NCBI RefSeq assembly: GCF_017876095.1
Contig: NZ_JAGINM010000006.1
Location: 335,424 to 399,423, forward strand
Direction of reading: 5' to 3'
Length of the DNA stretch: 64,000 nucleotides
Source: Azospirillum agricola
GTDB taxonomy: Bacteria; Pseudomonadota; Alphaproteobacteria; Azospirillales; Azospirillaceae
The translations under genes and the position numbers were made by a program. Below, one piece after another: positions 49,153-57,267 of the stretch; within the stretch, counting starts at the first letter, position 1, and each line of letters begins with the position of its first letter. The notes beneath the pieces are model-generated. The model was given only the letters and a program-made list of their open reading frames with translations. It was not told where the DNA came from and did not search any database.

Positions 49153-51446
49153 CCGACCACCTCTTGCAATGCCATGTTCCGCTCATCCACGTCGCCGCCA
49201 TGGGAAGGGGCGAGCCGCGTTGCGACAAAGCCCGATGCCCGGATCGCGGCGGCGGCGGCCGAAAGTTCGTTCGTCAGCATCGTCATCTGTGCTTTCATCG
49301 CCTCGGAATTCGGCTCATCCAGAAGCCGGATCAGGTGAGCCGCATGACCGGCGATCCGTTCGGCGCCCAACGTGGCGGCGGCCCCTTGCAGGCGATGCAG
49401 ATAGCGCCGCAACCCACTGTCGTCCGGTGCCGCGAGCACGTCAACCGCCTCTGCACAGCGTATGGAGAATCTTTCCAGCAGATGCCGGACCAGAGCGGTA
49501 TTGCCGCAAAATCTTTCGACCGCCGCCGCCAGGTCGAAGCCGTCGATCGCCTCGGGAAGCCTGTCCGCGTCCCTTGATGCCTGATGCGCGGAGTCCCCCA
49601 CTCTCTGGGGCAGCCAACGGGCGAGGATGGCCAGCAACCGCTCCGGAGCGACCGGCTTGGTGACGAAGTCGTTCATGCCGGCGGCAAGACATTGCCGCCT
49701 CTCCTCTTCGAAGGCGTGGGCCGTCACCGCGATCACCGGCAATTCGGAGAAGCTGCGCTGTTCCCGGATGAAGGCGGTTGCCGTAAACCCGTCGATTCCC
49801 GGCATGCGGACATCCATCAGAACCGCGTCTATTCCAAAGCTGCGATCGATGGTCCGGGCCACCGCTTCGCGGCCGTCCATGACCGTTTCGACCGAAGCCC
49901 CCACCTGTTCCAGAATTTCCCGCGCCACCTCGCGGTTGATCTCGTCATCGTCGACGACAAGGATGCGAACCCCGTTCAGCCGGATCGAGGTGGTCTGCTG
50001 AACGATGGGGTGTGCGGCGATCCCGAAGGGCAGATCGACCGTGAAGATGCTTCCCCGACCGGGCTTGCTGTCGACCGCTATCGTTCCCCCCATCAAGGTC
50101 GCCGCCTGCCGCGCGATCGCCAACCCCAACCCGCTGCCGCCATGTTTGCGGGCGGATGCCGCATCGGGTTGCAGGAACGGTTCGAAGATGTCCGAGAGAT
50201 GATGGTGTGCGATGCCTGGACCGGTATCGCGCACGGTGATGCGCAGGCCCGCCATCCCGCCGGATGTCCTGCGCGGTTCGACCGAGACCAGGACCGAACC
50301 GGACTCGGTGAACTTCACCGCATTGCCGGCGAGGTTGAGAAGAATCTGGGCAAGCCGTCCGGCATCCCCATGCAACGCGGTCGGCACATCGCCGGAGCGG
50401 TCGATCGCGAAGCACAGGCCTTTTGCCTCGGCGGCCGGGGCGATGGCCCCGGCGACATCATCGAGCAATCTGCCAAGGTCGAAATCGCTTTCGTCGAGCG
50501 AGCTCTGTCCGGCCTCCATGCGGGTCACGTTGAGGACGCCGTCGGTCAGCCGCAACAGCAGGCCGGCGGCGGCGGCGATGCGGGTGACATGGGTCCGCTG
50601 GCGGATGTCGAGCGATGTCTGTCCCAGCAGGTTCACCAAACCGGCGACGGCGTTCATCGGCGTCCGGATCTCGTGGCTCATGTTGGCAAGGAAGCGGGTT
50701 CTGGCGTCCGCCACCCGTTCCGCCTCCTCCTTGGCACGGGCGAGCGCCGCTTCCGAAGCCCGCCGATTCTCCACCTCCTCCTGCAGCGCGTTCTGCGCGT
50801 CCGCCATGTGCACCCACAGCAGGCTGACCAGCCCGGCGATGAGAAGGCTGAGAAACAGCAGCAACAGACCACCGCGCTGAACCTCGCTCTGCTCGGCGAC
50901 CGAGCCATCCTGGGTCAAGACGAGAACTGCCCGTGCCGAATGGATGAGGCCAAGCGTGAAGATCGATATCGCGGCGCAACGGACGGCGACCAGCCGCCAG
51001 GGCCGCCGCTCGCCGAAAAGCATCGAACCGGCCGACAGATACATGATCCCGAACAGTCCGCTCGCGGCGATCAGGCGTATCTGGAAATCCGGTTGGAACA
51101 GGGTGAAATAAACAAAGAACAGGGTATCGGCGGCAATGACCGGAGCGATGATCCAGGCTGGAAAGCGCCGCCCCGCCAACAGGCCGGCAGCCCAGCAGAC
51201 CAGCAGCGTTCCCAAATGCATCAGGACGTTCGCCGCGATTATCGACCACAGCGGTGACGCCGCTCCCCGCAACACCCAGAGTATGTTTCCGGCGACCCCG
51301 AGCCCAACTCCCAGCGCCAGAAGACCCGCCGCGCGGTTTCCGTCGCTTTGACGCCAGACGATGGCGAAGATGCCGGTGAACAGCAGCAGCAGCACCATTT
51401 GCACCGTCATGACCGTGCGCACGTCCGGAGTTAGAATATCCAGCAT
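49149..51446 (-). CDS. Hybrid sensor histidine kinase (7TM, HK, receiver, Hpt)
   Basis: 765 residues from the ATG at 51446 with GGAG upstream; a GTG at 51479 is possible. About seven membrane helices (residues about 10-235), short coiled coil, HisKA with NMSHEIRTPMNAVAGLVNLL, HATPase (ILLNLAGNAVKFTESGSVLV, HGGSGLGLAIARQAATLMGG), a receiver domain (RILVVDDDEINREVAREIL, IDAVLMDVRMPGIDGF), and a C-terminal Hpt with a candidate His in YLHRLQGAAATLGA. This is a full His-Asp-His relay ending on the OmpR-type regulator encoded downstream. No periplasmic ligand domain, so the signal is probably membrane-borne. Confidence 0.92.
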   Translation of the reverse strand: MLDILTPDVRTVMTVQMVLLLLFTGIFAIVWRQSDGNRAAGLLALGVGLGVAGNILWVLRGAASPLWSIIAANVLMHLGTLLVCWAAGLLAGRRFPAWIIAPVIAADTLFFVYFTLFQPDFQIRLIAASGLFGIMYLSAGSMLFGERRPWRLVAVRCAAISIFTLGLIHSARAVLVLTQDGSVAEQSEVQRGGLLLLFLSLLIAGLVSLLWVHMADAQNALQEEVENRRASEAALARAKEEAERVADARTRFLANMSHEIRTPMNAVAGLVNLLGQTSLDIRQRTHVTRIAAAAGLLLRLTDGVLNVTRMEAGQSSLDESDFDLGRLLDDVAGAIAPAAEAKGLCFAIDRSGDVPTALHGDAGRLAQILLNLAGNAVKFTESGSVLVSVEPRRTSGGMAGLRITVRDTGPGIAHHHLSDIFEPFLQPDAASARKHGGSGLGLAIARQAATLMGGTIAVDSKPGRGSIFTVDLPFGIAAHPIVQQTTSIRLNGVRILVVDDDEINREVAREILEQVGASVETVMDGREAVARTIDRSFGIDAVLMDVRMPGIDGFTATAFIREQRSFSELPVIAVTAHAFEEERRQCLAAGMNDFVTKPVAPERLLAILARWLPQRVGDSAHQASRDADRLPEAIDGFDLAAAVERFCGNTALVRHLLERFSIRCAEAVDVLAAPDDSGLRRYLHRLQGAAATLGAERIAGHAAHLIRLLDEPNSEAMKAQMTMLTNELSAAAAAIRASGFVATRLAPSHGGDVDERNMALQEVVG

Positions 51447-51643
51447 ATTTTTATAATCTCCGGTTTTTCGAGAAATCACACCAAAGCAACCTTACAAAAA
51501 TTCCGATTAAGTCTCGAGATGTTCTGTGTGTTCCGGGAGAGCCTTGAGTTTGCTCGTCTGCTGTTTTCCTCTCCGACAGCCGGACCTTCAACACGGAGCC
51601 GGCCTCTCCCGCAAGACGGCTCCGGCGATGGTGGCGACCGCGA

Positions 51644-51664
51644 ATGTCGGAATCATGTCGGAAT
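51644..51664. promoter_or_regulatory. Direct repeat, candidate OmpR-type regulator site
   Basis: Two exact copies of ATGTCGGAAT (51644-51653 and 51655-51664), repeating at 11-bp intervals, lie about 140 bp before the exoprotein gene and inside the 359-bp interval shared with the divergent kinase. OmpR/PhoB-family winged helices typically bind 10-bp direct repeats at 11-bp spacing, so this is the natural candidate operator of the neighbouring response regulator. Nothing else gene-like is seen in the interval. Confidence 0.55.
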
Positions 51665-51805
51665 TTCATCAGAAATTTGTGGGTTGAACCGGGTCCGCCG
51701 GATCCGGGAGATCCTGTGGGTGTACCGCTGAAGAGTGCACCTTGATTGGTTCGCCGTTTTCGGGCGGGCCTGACCGTTGCCGCATTTGGAATGAGGATGA
51801 CCGGA

Positions 51806-54800
51806 ATGAAGCCGATGATCTGGCGGACAGCCGTGCTTGGAACGACCTGCCTGACCAGCCTGCTGCTGGCCGCGGCCCCGGTGTCGGGACAGGTCCTGCC
51901 GCAAGGCGGCGGCTTCGTCGCCGGCAGCGGCAGCATCGCCGGCGGCGGATCGGGGCTGACCGTGACCCAGAGTTCGGCGCGCGGCATCGTGACCTGGGAC
52001 AGCTTCTCGATCGGGCAGGGCGGCACGGTACGGTTCGAGAACGGGGCGGGGGCGACGCTGAACCGGGTGACCGGGGGCGATCCGTCGGCGATCCATGGCC
52101 GTCTGAGCGCCAGCGGTTCGGTGTATCTGATCAATCCCAACGGGATCGTGGTCGGTCCGACCGGTACGGTGAACACCGGCGGCAGCTTCGTGGCGAGCAC
52201 CCACGACGTGACCAACGACGACTTTCTCAACGGACGGGCGCTGACCTTCAAGGGCGACAGCACGGCGACGGTTGAGAATCTCGGGTCGATCTCGTCGTCC
52301 GGGGGCGACGTTCTTCTGGTGGCGCGGGAGGTGTCGAACAAGGGCACGCTGTCGGCGCCGCAGGGCACGGCGGCGCTGGCCGGCGGCCATGAGGTTCTGT
52401 TGAGCGAGAGTGGCGGCGGCAAGGATGGCGGCCGGGTGATGGTGCGGGTCGGTCCGGGCAAGGCTGACAACCAGGGGACGATCCAGGCGGCGCGTGCGGA
52501 ACTGAAGGCGGCCGGCGGCAACATCTACGCGCTCGCCGGGAACAATGGCGGTGTGATCCGGGCGACGGGCAGCGAGACGCGCGAAGGCGAGGTCTGGCTG
52601 TCGGCTGGCGACGGCCATGTTCAGAACACGGGCACGGTCAGCGCGGTCAATGCGGACGGCAGCGGCGGCCGGGTTGGCGTGACGGCCGGCAACGGCCGGA
52701 TGGTCGTCAACACCGGCACGCTGTCGGCCAGCGGCAAGCGGGGCGGTTCGGTGGGCGTTTCGGCGCGCAGCGTGATGAACGCCGGGACGATCGCGGCCGA
52801 TGGCGCGGCCGGGTCCGGCGGCGCGGTCGCCGTCGGGTTCGAGCGCAGCTATGTCGCGACCTCCGGGTCGCAGGTTTCGGCGCGTGGGACGGCGGCGGGC
52901 GGTTCGGTGACGGTGGCGAGCGGCGAGGCCGGATCGTCGCTGTTCACCTCGGGCAGCCAGCGGGCGGACTCCGCGGCGGGGAGCGGCGGGAGCGTCGACC
53001 TGTTCGCCTCGACGATCAACCTGGTCGATGCGGCGGTGACGGCGTCGGGGGCGACGCGCGGTGGCGCGATCCGGATCGGCGGCGACTACCAGGGCGGCGG
53101 CGCCATGCTGAAGGCCGGGTCGGTGAAGGTCGGCGCGACCACCAGCCTGCGCGCGGACGGGACCGATGGCGGCGGTGCGGGTGCGGACGGCGGGCGGATC
53201 ATTGTGTGGTCGGAGGATCGGACCGGCTTCTACGGCGACGCCTCGGCGCGCGGAGCGGGTCGCGGGGCCGGCGGGTTGATCGAGCTGTCGTCGCGCGGCC
53301 AGCTGACCTATGGCGGCAGCGGCGACGCCGGCAGCGCCGCCGGGGCGGCCGGGACACTGCTGCTCGATCCACAGAACATCGTGATCGCCGCCGCGGGCAG
53401 CAGCCAGCCGCAATATGATCTGGTCGATCCCAACGCCGGCACGGCGGGCAATCAGTTCGGCCTCAACGTCGTGGCGCTGGGCAACGGCAATGTGGTGGTG
53501 AACGCCCCGCAGGATGACGCCGGCGGCACCAACGCCGGCGCGGTCTATCTGTTCAACGGCACCACCGGTGCCCTCCTCAGCGCGCTGACCGGGGGGCAGG
53601 CCAACGATAAAGTCGGCGATGGCGGGTACGACGGTAGGGCGGTGATCGCGCTGACCGGCAACAACAACTATGTCATCCGAAGCAACAGTTGGGCGAACGG
53701 CACGGCGACCAGCGCCGGGGCTGTGACGTGGGGCGACGGGACGCGGGGCGTGAGCGGCCTGGTGTCGTCGAGCAACAGCCTGGTCGGAACCACGGCCAAC
53801 GATCAGGTCGGAACGCAGTTGACGGTGTTGACCAACGGCAACTACGTTGTCGGGAGTCGACCGTGGAGCAACGGTACGGCCGCCGCCGCCGGTGCGGCGA
53901 CATGGGGCGATGGGACGCGCGGCGTGACCGGCGCGGTGTCGTCGAGCAACAGCCTGGTCGGAACCAAAGCCGGCGACCAGGTCGGACCGGGCGTGGTTGC
54001 GTTGAGCAACGGCAATTATGTTGTCGGAACTCCAATGTGGACCAATGGTACGGCGATCGCCGCCGGTGCCGTGACGTGGGGCGATGGGACGCGGGGCGTG
54101 ACCGGCGCGGTGTCGTCCGCCAACAGCCTGGTCGGAACCACGTCCGGCGACCAGATCGGATCGCGCATCACGGCGTTGACAAACGGCAGCTACGTTGTCG
54201 GAGCTCCTGCGTGGAGCAACGGCACGGTGATCAGTGCCGGTGCGGCGATCTGGGGCGACGGGACGCGGGCCGTCACCGGCGCGGTGTCGTCCGCCAACAG
54301 CCTGGTCGGAACCTCGCTCAACGATCGGGTCGGCACCAACGTGACGGCGTTGAGCAACGGCAACTACGTCGTCGGAAGCACCTCCTGGAAAAACGGTACG
54401 GCGAGCAGCGCCGGTGCGGCGACCTGGGGCGACGGGACGCGGGGCGTGACCGGCGCGGTGTCGTCGAGCAACAGCCTGGTCGGAACCTCGGCCAGCGATT
54501 TGGTCGGCACCAACGTGACGGCGTTGAGCAACGGCAACTACCTCGTCGGGACCTACACTTGGAAAAACGGTACGGCGAGCAGCGCCGGTGCGGCGACCTG
54601 GGGCGACGGGACGCTGGGTGTGACCGGCGCGGTGTCGTCGGGCAACAGCTTGGTCGGAACCTCGACTGGCGTCCGAGTCGGCAACACCGTGACGGCGTTG
54701 AGCAACGGCAACTACGTTGTCGGGACTAGCGGTTGGAGCAACGGTACGGTTGCCAATGTCGGGGCGGCGACCTGGGGCGACGGGACGCGGGGCGTGACCG

Positions 54801-57202
54801 GCGCGGTGTCGTCGAGCAACAGCTTGGTCGGAACCACGGCCGGCGACCGAGTCGGCGGCACCGTGACGGCGTTGAGCAACGGCAACTACGTTGTCGGGAG
54901 TGGCAGTTGGAACAACGGTACGGCGAGCAGCGCCGGTGCGGCGACCTGGAGCAGCGGAAGCGCCGGAGTGACCGGCGCGGTGTCGTCGAGCAACAGCCTG
55001 GTCGGAACCTCGGCCGGCGATCAGGTCGGATGGACCGTGACGGCGTTGAGCAACGGCAACTACGTTGTCGGGAGTGGCGGTTGGAGCAACGGCCGGGCGA
55101 CAAGCGCCGGTGCGGCGACCTGGGCCAGCGGGAGCGCAGGGTTGACTGGCGCGGTGTCGTCGAGCAACAGCCTGGTCGGAACCTCGGCCGGCGATCAGGT
55201 CGGATCGAGCGTGACGGCGCTGAGCAACGGCAACTACGTTGTCGGCAGCTACGCCTGGAAAAACGGTACGGCGAGCAGCGCCGGTGCGGCGACCTGGGGC
55301 AGCGGGAGCGCCGGGGTGACCGGCGCGGTGTCGTCGAGCAACAGCCTGGTCGGAACATCGACCGGCGATAGGGTCGGAATGCTCGTTACGGTTCTGAGCA
55401 ATGGCGACTACGTCATCCGGAGCACCTCTTGGACAAACGGCACGGCGTTCTACGTCGGCGCGGTGACGTGGGGCGACGGGAGCCGGGGCGTGACCGGCGC
55501 GATGTCGTCCAGCACCAGCATCGTCGGTTCCAAGGAGTTTGCTTCTTTCGGGGGCAACCTGGCTGACCTCGGCGGCGGCGTTTTCGCCGTCTTCTCCTCG
55601 AACGACTACACCAGCGGTCGGGTGACGGTCGGGGTTCCGGTAACCGCGTTGACTTTCGACCGGGGCGAGAGCCAGACGATGACGCTGACCCCCGCCGCGC
55701 TGGAGGCGGTACTGAAGACCGGTTCCAACTTGACGTTGCAGGCCAGCAACGACATCACGGTGAACAGCGCCATCGCCGTCGACAATCCCGCCGGCAACGG
55801 CGGCGCCCTGACGCTCATGGCCGGCCGCTCGCTGCTGCTGAACGCCGGCATCACCACCGACAACGGCGATTTCATCATCCGCGCCAACGCCGGCAGCCAA
55901 TTCGGCGTGAAGGACGCCTACCGCCAATCCGGCACCGCGGTGATCACCATGGCGGCGGGAACGCACATCGACGCCGGTACCGGCACGGTGACCCTGATCC
56001 TCGACGACGGGGCCGACAACACCAACAGCGACAGCGGCGACATCACGCTGGACGGCATCACCGCCGGCCAGATCTCGGTGGTGAACCAGGGGCCTGGGAA
56101 GGGCAACGTCGTTCTCAACCCCAACGCCGTCCTGACCGCGTCCGGTTCGGGTGCCGCCCTTGTGCTGGCCACCGCCTCGGGCGGCAACTTCGTCAACAAC
56201 GCGGGGTCCGGCGCGCTCGGCGCCGCCAACGGCCGTTGGCTGGTCTATTCCAAGAATTCCACATCCAGCACGCTGAACGGCTTGACCGGCACTGAACAGT
56301 ACGGCACCGACTACGCCGGGAACCTGCCATCCTCGATCCAGGGGCAGGACAACCGTTTGCTTTACAGCGACGCCACGCCGCCGCCGCCGCCGCCGCCGCC
56401 GCCTCCTCCTCCTCCGCCCCCGCCTCCGCCGCCTCCGCCTCCGCCGGTGGTCACGCCGCTGCCTCCGCCGCCTCCGCCGCCGGTGGTCACGCCGCTGCCG
56501 CCTCCGCCGCCGCCTCCGCCGGTGGTCACGCCGCTGCCGCCTCCGCCGCCGCCTCCGCCGGTGGTCACGCCGCTGCCGCCTCCGCCGCCTCCGCCGGTGG
56601 ACACGCCGCTGCCGCCTCCGCCGCCTCCGCCGGTGGTCACGCCGCTGCCTCCGCCGCCGCCTCCGCCGGTGGACACGCCGCCGCCGGTGGTGGTCGCGCC
56701 TCCGTCCACGACGACACCCCAGCTGCCGGTCACGCCGGTCGTGCTTCCGCTGCCGCCAGTGGCGCCGGTCAACGCGGTGCTGCCGTCGGCACGGGGAGGC
56801 GAGCCGGCCGGATCGACCGGCACGGCCACCCAAGGGCTGCCCACGGCCCGGACGGCGCCAACGGTTGGGCCGAGCGGTTCCGCCACGTCCGGAGCGCCGG
56901 TGGTGGTGGGGTCCGCCGCGTCGACCATCGGGGGCGTGATGGAGAACACCCTGCCGGTCGCTGGCGTGACCGTCGTCTTCCGTCAGCCGGCCCCAGCTGT
57001 CGGCAATGGCGGCCAGAGCGGTGGCCAGGCGAGCGTCGCCTCCTCAGGAGCGACCGATGGCGGGGCGCTGAGCTTCGCCTCCAGCTTCACCACCTTCCGG
57101 GCCGACGACGCGGTTCGGAGCAGCGTGGTCGTTAGCGGCGGCGCCGGAAGCGCGCCCGGGGGGGCGGACAGCGGAGACCCCCGCCGGCAGGAAGCGCCCT
57201 GA
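51806..57202 (+). CDS. Two-partner-secretion exoprotein (TpsA), repeat-rich adhesin
   Basis: 1798 residues from the ATG at 51806, preceded by GAGG; a TTG at 51746 would add 20. Signal peptide (WRTAVLGTTCLTSLLLAAAP), then the haemagglutination-activity/TPS domain with NPNG motif (SVYLINPNGIVVGPTGT, about residues 105-125), then a glycine-rich beta-helix (to about 590), eleven 58-residue repeats (about 600-1245), a second beta-rich region (GRWLVYSKN near 1475), a proline tract (about 1525-1635) and a Ser/Gly tail. Exported across the outer membrane by the TpsB encoded next. Repeats contain W-x-NGT sequences. Role: surface adhesion or biofilm, inferred. Confidence 0.93.
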   Translation: MKPMIWRTAVLGTTCLTSLLLAAAPVSGQVLPQGGGFVAGSGSIAGGGSGLTVTQSSARGIVTWDSFSIGQGGTVRFENGAGATLNRVTGGDPSAIHGRLSASGSVYLINPNGIVVGPTGTVNTGGSFVASTHDVTNDDFLNGRALTFKGDSTATVENLGSISSSGGDVLLVAREVSNKGTLSAPQGTAALAGGHEVLLSESGGGKDGGRVMVRVGPGKADNQGTIQAARAELKAAGGNIYALAGNNGGVIRATGSETREGEVWLSAGDGHVQNTGTVSAVNADGSGGRVGVTAGNGRMVVNTGTLSASGKRGGSVGVSARSVMNAGTIAADGAAGSGGAVAVGFERSYVATSGSQVSARGTAAGGSVTVASGEAGSSLFTSGSQRADSAAGSGGSVDLFASTINLVDAAVTASGATRGGAIRIGGDYQGGGAMLKAGSVKVGATTSLRADGTDGGGAGADGGRIIVWSEDRTGFYGDASARGAGRGAGGLIELSSRGQLTYGGSGDAGSAAGAAGTLLLDPQNIVIAAAGSSQPQYDLVDPNAGTAGNQFGLNVVALGNGNVVVNAPQDDAGGTNAGAVYLFNGTTGALLSALTGGQANDKVGDGGYDGRAVIALTGNNNYVIRSNSWANGTATSAGAVTWGDGTRGVSGLVSSSNSLVGTTANDQVGTQLTVLTNGNYVVGSRPWSNGTAAAAGAATWGDGTRGVTGAVSSSNSLVGTKAGDQVGPGVVALSNGNYVVGTPMWTNGTAIAAGAVTWGDGTRGVTGAVSSANSLVGTTSGDQIGSRITALTNGSYVVGAPAWSNGTVISAGAAIWGDGTRAVTGAVSSANSLVGTSLNDRVGTNVTALSNGNYVVGSTSWKNGTASSAGAATWGDGTRGVTGAVSSSNSLVGTSASDLVGTNVTALSNGNYLVGTYTWKNGTASSAGAATWGDGTLGVTGAVSSGNSLVGTSTGVRVGNTVTALSNGNYVVGTSGWSNGTVANVGAATWGDGTRGVTGAVSSSNSLVGTTAGDRVGGTVTALSNGNYVVGSGSWNNGTASSAGAATWSSGSAGVTGAVSSSNSLVGTSAGDQVGWTVTALSNGNYVVGSGGWSNGRATSAGAATWASGSAGLTGAVSSSNSLVGTSAGDQVGSSVTALSNGNYVVGSYAWKNGTASSAGAATWGSGSAGVTGAVSSSNSLVGTSTGDRVGMLVTVLSNGDYVIRSTSWTNGTAFYVGAVTWGDGSRGVTGAMSSSTSIVGSKEFASFGGNLADLGGGVFAVFSSNDYTSGRVTVGVPVTALTFDRGESQTMTLTPAALEAVLKTGSNLTLQASNDITVNSAIAVDNPAGNGGALTLMAGRSLLLNAGITTDNGDFIIRANAGSQFGVKDAYRQSGTAVITMAAGTHIDAGTGTVTLILDDGADNTNSDSGDITLDGITAGQISVVNQGPGKGNVVLNPNAVLTASGSGAALVLATASGGNFVNNAGSGALGAANGRWLVYSKNSTSSTLNGLTGTEQYGTDYAGNLPSSIQGQDNRLLYSDATPPPPPPPPPPPPPPPPPPPPPPPVVTPLPPPPPPPVVTPLPPPPPPPPVVTPLPPPPPPPPVVTPLPPPPPPPVDTPLPPPPPPPVVTPLPPPPPPPVDTPPPVVVAPPSTTTPQLPVTPVVLPLPPVAPVNAVLPSARGGEPAGSTGTATQGLPTARTAPTVGPSGSATSGAPVVVGSAASTIGGVMENTLPVAGVTVVFRQPAPAVGNGGQSGGQASVASSGATDGGALSFASSFTTFRADDAVRSSVVVSGGAGSAPGGADSGDPRRQEAP
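53603..55530 (+). repeat. Eleven-unit 174-bp tandem repeat inside tpsA
   Basis: The motif encoding VSSSNSLVGT recurs at 53761, 53935, 54109, 54283, 54457, 54631, 54805, 54979, 55153, 55327 and 55501: exactly 174 bp apart with no indel. Consensus per unit (58 residues): VGT-x-A-GDQVG-x2-VTALSNGNYVVGS-x2-W-x-NGTASSAGAATWGDGTRG-VTGAVSSSN. The first unit (from 53603) is degenerate with a 7-residue insertion. Ten of eleven units carry NGT; one has NGR. The pattern may match the Pfam repeat DUF5650, recalled from memory and unchecked. Confidence 0.95.
56379..56700 (+). repeat. CCG-triplet proline-rich tract in tpsA
   Basis: Long runs of CCG/CCT codons make about 25 prolines in a row, then five to six repeats of VVTPLPPPPPPP or VDTPLPPPPPPP. 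The tract is mostly triplet microsatellite, prone to slipped-strand changes that keep frame. It may be a rigid spacer between the exposed beta-helix and the C-terminus. Confidence 0.9.
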
Positions 57203-57267
57203 GCGGATGGCCCGATCCGGGCCATCACCAGCCACCGTCACGTCTTCTTTCAATCGGAATACCGACC

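Noticed and set aside
53603..55530. Regular repeats considered as a CRISPR array
   Set aside because: Units are 174 bp, coding and in frame, with no short conserved repeat separated by unique spacers and no cas genes.
51653..56833. 1726-codon open frame antisense to the exoprotein gene
   Set aside because: Its translation is almost all R, H, D, G and A repeats mirroring the sense repeats and the CCG tract; stop-free antisense frames are expected in such GC-rich repetitive DNA. The sense frame has signal peptide, TPS motif and TpsB partner.
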